Source: an uncultured Collinsella sp.
GTDB taxonomy: Bacteria; Actinomycetota; Coriobacteriia; Coriobacteriales; Coriobacteriaceae
DNA length: 5,985 nucleotides
Assembly: GCA_900547285.1 (NCBI GenBank)
Contig: URGF01000118.1
Location: 1-5,985, forward strand
Reading direction: 5' to 3'
The stretch's first letter is position 1, and each line of letters begins with the position of its first letter. Under the pieces are notes generated by a model. The model saw only the letters and a program-made list of their open reading frames with translations, ran no database searches and had not been told where the DNA came from. This document shows, piece after piece, positions 4,205-5,985 of this stretch. The position numbers and the translations under genes are program-made.

Positions 4205-5985
4205 ATGGATCTTATCGCCCAGCTCGCCCGCGAGCTCAACCTTAAGGCCGCCAACGTCGAGGCGGCTGTCAAGCTCATCGACGAGGGCAACACCATCCCC
4301 TTTATCTCGCGCTACCGCAAAGAAGCCACGGGCGGCATGGACGACGTCGCCCTGCGCGCCCTCGACGAGCGCCTGTCATACCTGCGCAATCTTGAGCAGC
4401 GTAAAGAGGACGTCATTCTGCTCATCGACGCCCAGGGCAAGCTCACGCCCGAGCTCGAGCAGCAGATTCGCGAGGCCACGCAGCTCCAGCGTGTCGAGGA
4501 CCTCTACAAACCCTACCGCAAAAAGCGCATGACCCGCGCACAGAAGGCCCGCGAGGCCGGCCTGGAGCCGCTCGCCAACATGATCATCATGCAGGCCTCG
4601 GCCAAAGGCAGCGCGCTCGACGCCGCCGCGGCATACATCAACGAGGAGGCCGGCTTCGACACGCCCGAGAAGGCGCTTGCCGGCGCCGCCGACATCGTGG
4701 CCGAGACGGTAGCCGAGGACCCCGAGAACGTCGCCGACCTGCGCGCCTTTACGCAAAACACCGCCGACATCGTCGTCGAGGCCAGCGACCCCGCCGAGAA
4801 GACTCCCTACGAGCCGTACTACAGCTATGACGAGCCACTGCGTCGTATTCCCAACCACCGCGTGCTGGCCATCGACCGCGGCGAGCGCGAGGGCAAGCTC
4901 CGCGTGCGCGTGAACGTCGACGGCGCTGCCGCCACGGCACGCCTCGGCAGCCGTTGGCCCCGACGCCAGGGCGTGTTTGCTCCCATCTTCGATGCCGCCA
5001 TCGCTGACGGTTACAAGCGCCTCATGGCCCCCTCGCTGGAGCGCGAGGCCCGCGCCAAGCTCACCGTTCGCGCCCAGACCGAGGCCATCAACGTCTTTGC
5101 CAAGAACCTTGAGGGCTTGCTCTCGGCACGCCCCGTGCGCGGCGCCCGCGTGCTCGCGCTCGATCCGGGCTACCGCACCGGCTGCAAGGTCGCCGTCATG
5201 GACGAGACCGGCAAGCTGCTCGACCACGGCGTGGTCTACCCCACCAAGCCGCGCCACGACGTCGCCGGCACCAAGCGCGAGCTCGCCCGCCTCGTCAAGA
5301 AGGACAGCGTCAACACCATCGTCATCGGCAACGGCACCGCCAGCCGCGAGACCGAAGAAGTCGTCTCGGAGTTCATCGCCGAGCAGGCGCCCAGCCTTCG
5401 CTACACCATCGTTAACGAGGCCGGCGCATCGGTATACTCCGCCTCCGAGCTCGCCAGCCAGGAATACCCCGACCTGGACGTCACCGTGCGCGGCGCCATG
5501 AGCCTGGGCCGCCGCCTGCAAGACCCGCTGGCAGAGCTCGTCAAGATTCCGCCCCAGTCCATCGGCGTTGGCCAGTACCAGCACGACCTTGACCAGGCCG
5601 AGCTTTCGCGCACCCTGGGCCACGTGGTGGAGGACGTCGTCAACCGCGTGGGCGTCGACGTCAACACCGCAAGCGCGAGCCTGCTGGGATACGTATCGGG
5701 CATCACGCCGAGCGTGGCCAAGAATATCGTGGCCTACCGCGAGGAAAACGGTGCCTTTACCGATCGCCGCCAGCTTAAGAAGGTCCCCAAACTGGGACCC
5801 AAGGCATATCTCAACGCCGCGGGCTTCCTGCGCATCAGCGGTGGCAAGAACCCGCTCGACGCGACAAGCGTCCACCCCGAGAGCTACGAGGTAGCCACGG
5901 CCGTCCTGGAGCGCGCAGGCGTTAAAGCCAGTGAGCTCAGCCGCGGCGGCGTACCCGACATCGAGCGCCGCCTGGGCAGCATCTC
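4205..5985 (+). CDS. tex: Tex, RNA-binding transcription accessory protein (3' end outside the window)
   Basis: 593 codons of an open frame that runs off the right edge. The protein matches the Tex/YhgF family along its whole visible length. The N-terminal helical region carries EGNTIPFISRYRKEATGG at 27-44 and EDLYKPYRKKR near 98-108. The YqgF/RNase H-like domain begins at LDPGYRTGCKVAV (D320), with GNGTASRETE, NEAGASVYSASELA (E405) and LQDPLAELVK (D440). SIGVGQYQHD ending at 461 leads into the helix-hairpin-helix region (about 462-545), followed by NPLDATSVHPE. The C-terminal S1 RNA-binding domain, expected from E. coli Tex (about 770 residues), lies beyond the window. Tex is cytosolic, binds nucleic acids and affects transcription and stress tolerance; the exact mechanism is unsettled. 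The start is supported by AAGGAG at 4195-4200, four bases upstream. It has its own leader after a terminator, so it is separate from the operon. Confidence 0.96.
   Translation, partial: MDLIAQLARELNLKAANVEAAVKLIDEGNTIPFISRYRKEATGGMDDVALRALDERLSYLRNLEQRKEDVILLIDAQGKLTPELEQQIREATQLQRVEDLYKPYRKKRMTRAQKAREAGLEPLANMIIMQASAKGSALDAAAAYINEEAGFDTPEKALAGAADIVAETVAEDPENVADLRAFTQNTADIVVEASDPAEKTPYEPYYSYDEPLRRIPNHRVLAIDRGEREGKLRVRVNVDGAAATARLGSRWPRRQGVFAPIFDAAIADGYKRLMAPSLEREARAKLTVRAQTEAINVFAKNLEGLLSARPVRGARVLALDPGYRTGCKVAVMDETGKLLDHGVVYPTKPRHDVAGTKRELARLVKKDSVNTIVIGNGTASRETEEVVSEFIAEQAPSLRYTIVNEAGASVYSASELASQEYPDLDVTVRGAMSLGRRLQDPLAELVKIPPQSIGVGQYQHDLDQAELSRTLGHVVEDVVNRVGVDVNTASASLLGYVSGITPSVAKNIVAYREENGAFTDRRQLKKVPKLGPKAYLNAAGFLRISGGKNPLDATSVHPESYEVATAVLERAGVKASELSRGGVPDIERRLGSI

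Noticed and set aside
4376..5875. A 499-codon open frame on the minus strand inside tex
   Set aside because: It is the same in-register antisense artefact. It ends exactly where tex uses a rare TCA serine codon, and its product has no recognisable domain, while tex is strongly conserved.

Overview
The window looks like a piece of a GC-rich chromosome, most likely from a gut actinobacterium of the Coriobacteriia (a Collinsella-like genome is my best guess). The clues are codons that mostly end in C or G, AAGGAG-type ribosome binding sites, AT-richer intergenic DNA, and compact strand-coherent genes separated by strong hairpins. The genus is an inference from style, not a proven assignment.

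Layout: (1) 1-244, minus strand, the N-terminal part of a LysR-family regulator that starts at a GTG and runs off the left edge. (2) 245-477, a divergent control region with a sigma70-like promoter for the rightward genes, a LysR-type T-N11-A palindrome beside it, and hairpins in both leaders. (3) 478-3792, three plus-strand genes, probably one operon: a short-chain dehydrogenase/reductase, a 12-TM major facilitator transporter of the oxalate/formate-antiporter-like group, and a Gfo/Idh/MocA oxidoreductase. The two intergenic gaps (66 and 69 bp) each hold a strong hairpin without a T-tract. A canonical rho-independent terminator at 3866-3900 closes the unit. (4) 3901-4204, a non-coding stretch dominated by a large imperfect inverted repeat (33-nt arms, 30 matches, 96 bp apart), then a short hairpin and a candidate promoter. 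(5) 4205 to the right edge, tex, a conserved RNA-binding transcription accessory protein, cut off before its S1 domain.

How the genes may work together: a divergent LysR regulator beside an importer and two unrelated NAD(P)-dependent dehydrogenases suggests an inducible cassette for taking up and oxidising, or inverting by oxidation and reduction, a hydroxylated small molecule such as a sugar acid, polyol or cyclitol. The substrate cannot be read from the sequence. tex is a housekeeping neighbour and not part of this unit. I see no CRISPR array, tRNA, rRNA, transposase or defence genes. The least explained DNA is the inverted-repeat region before tex.
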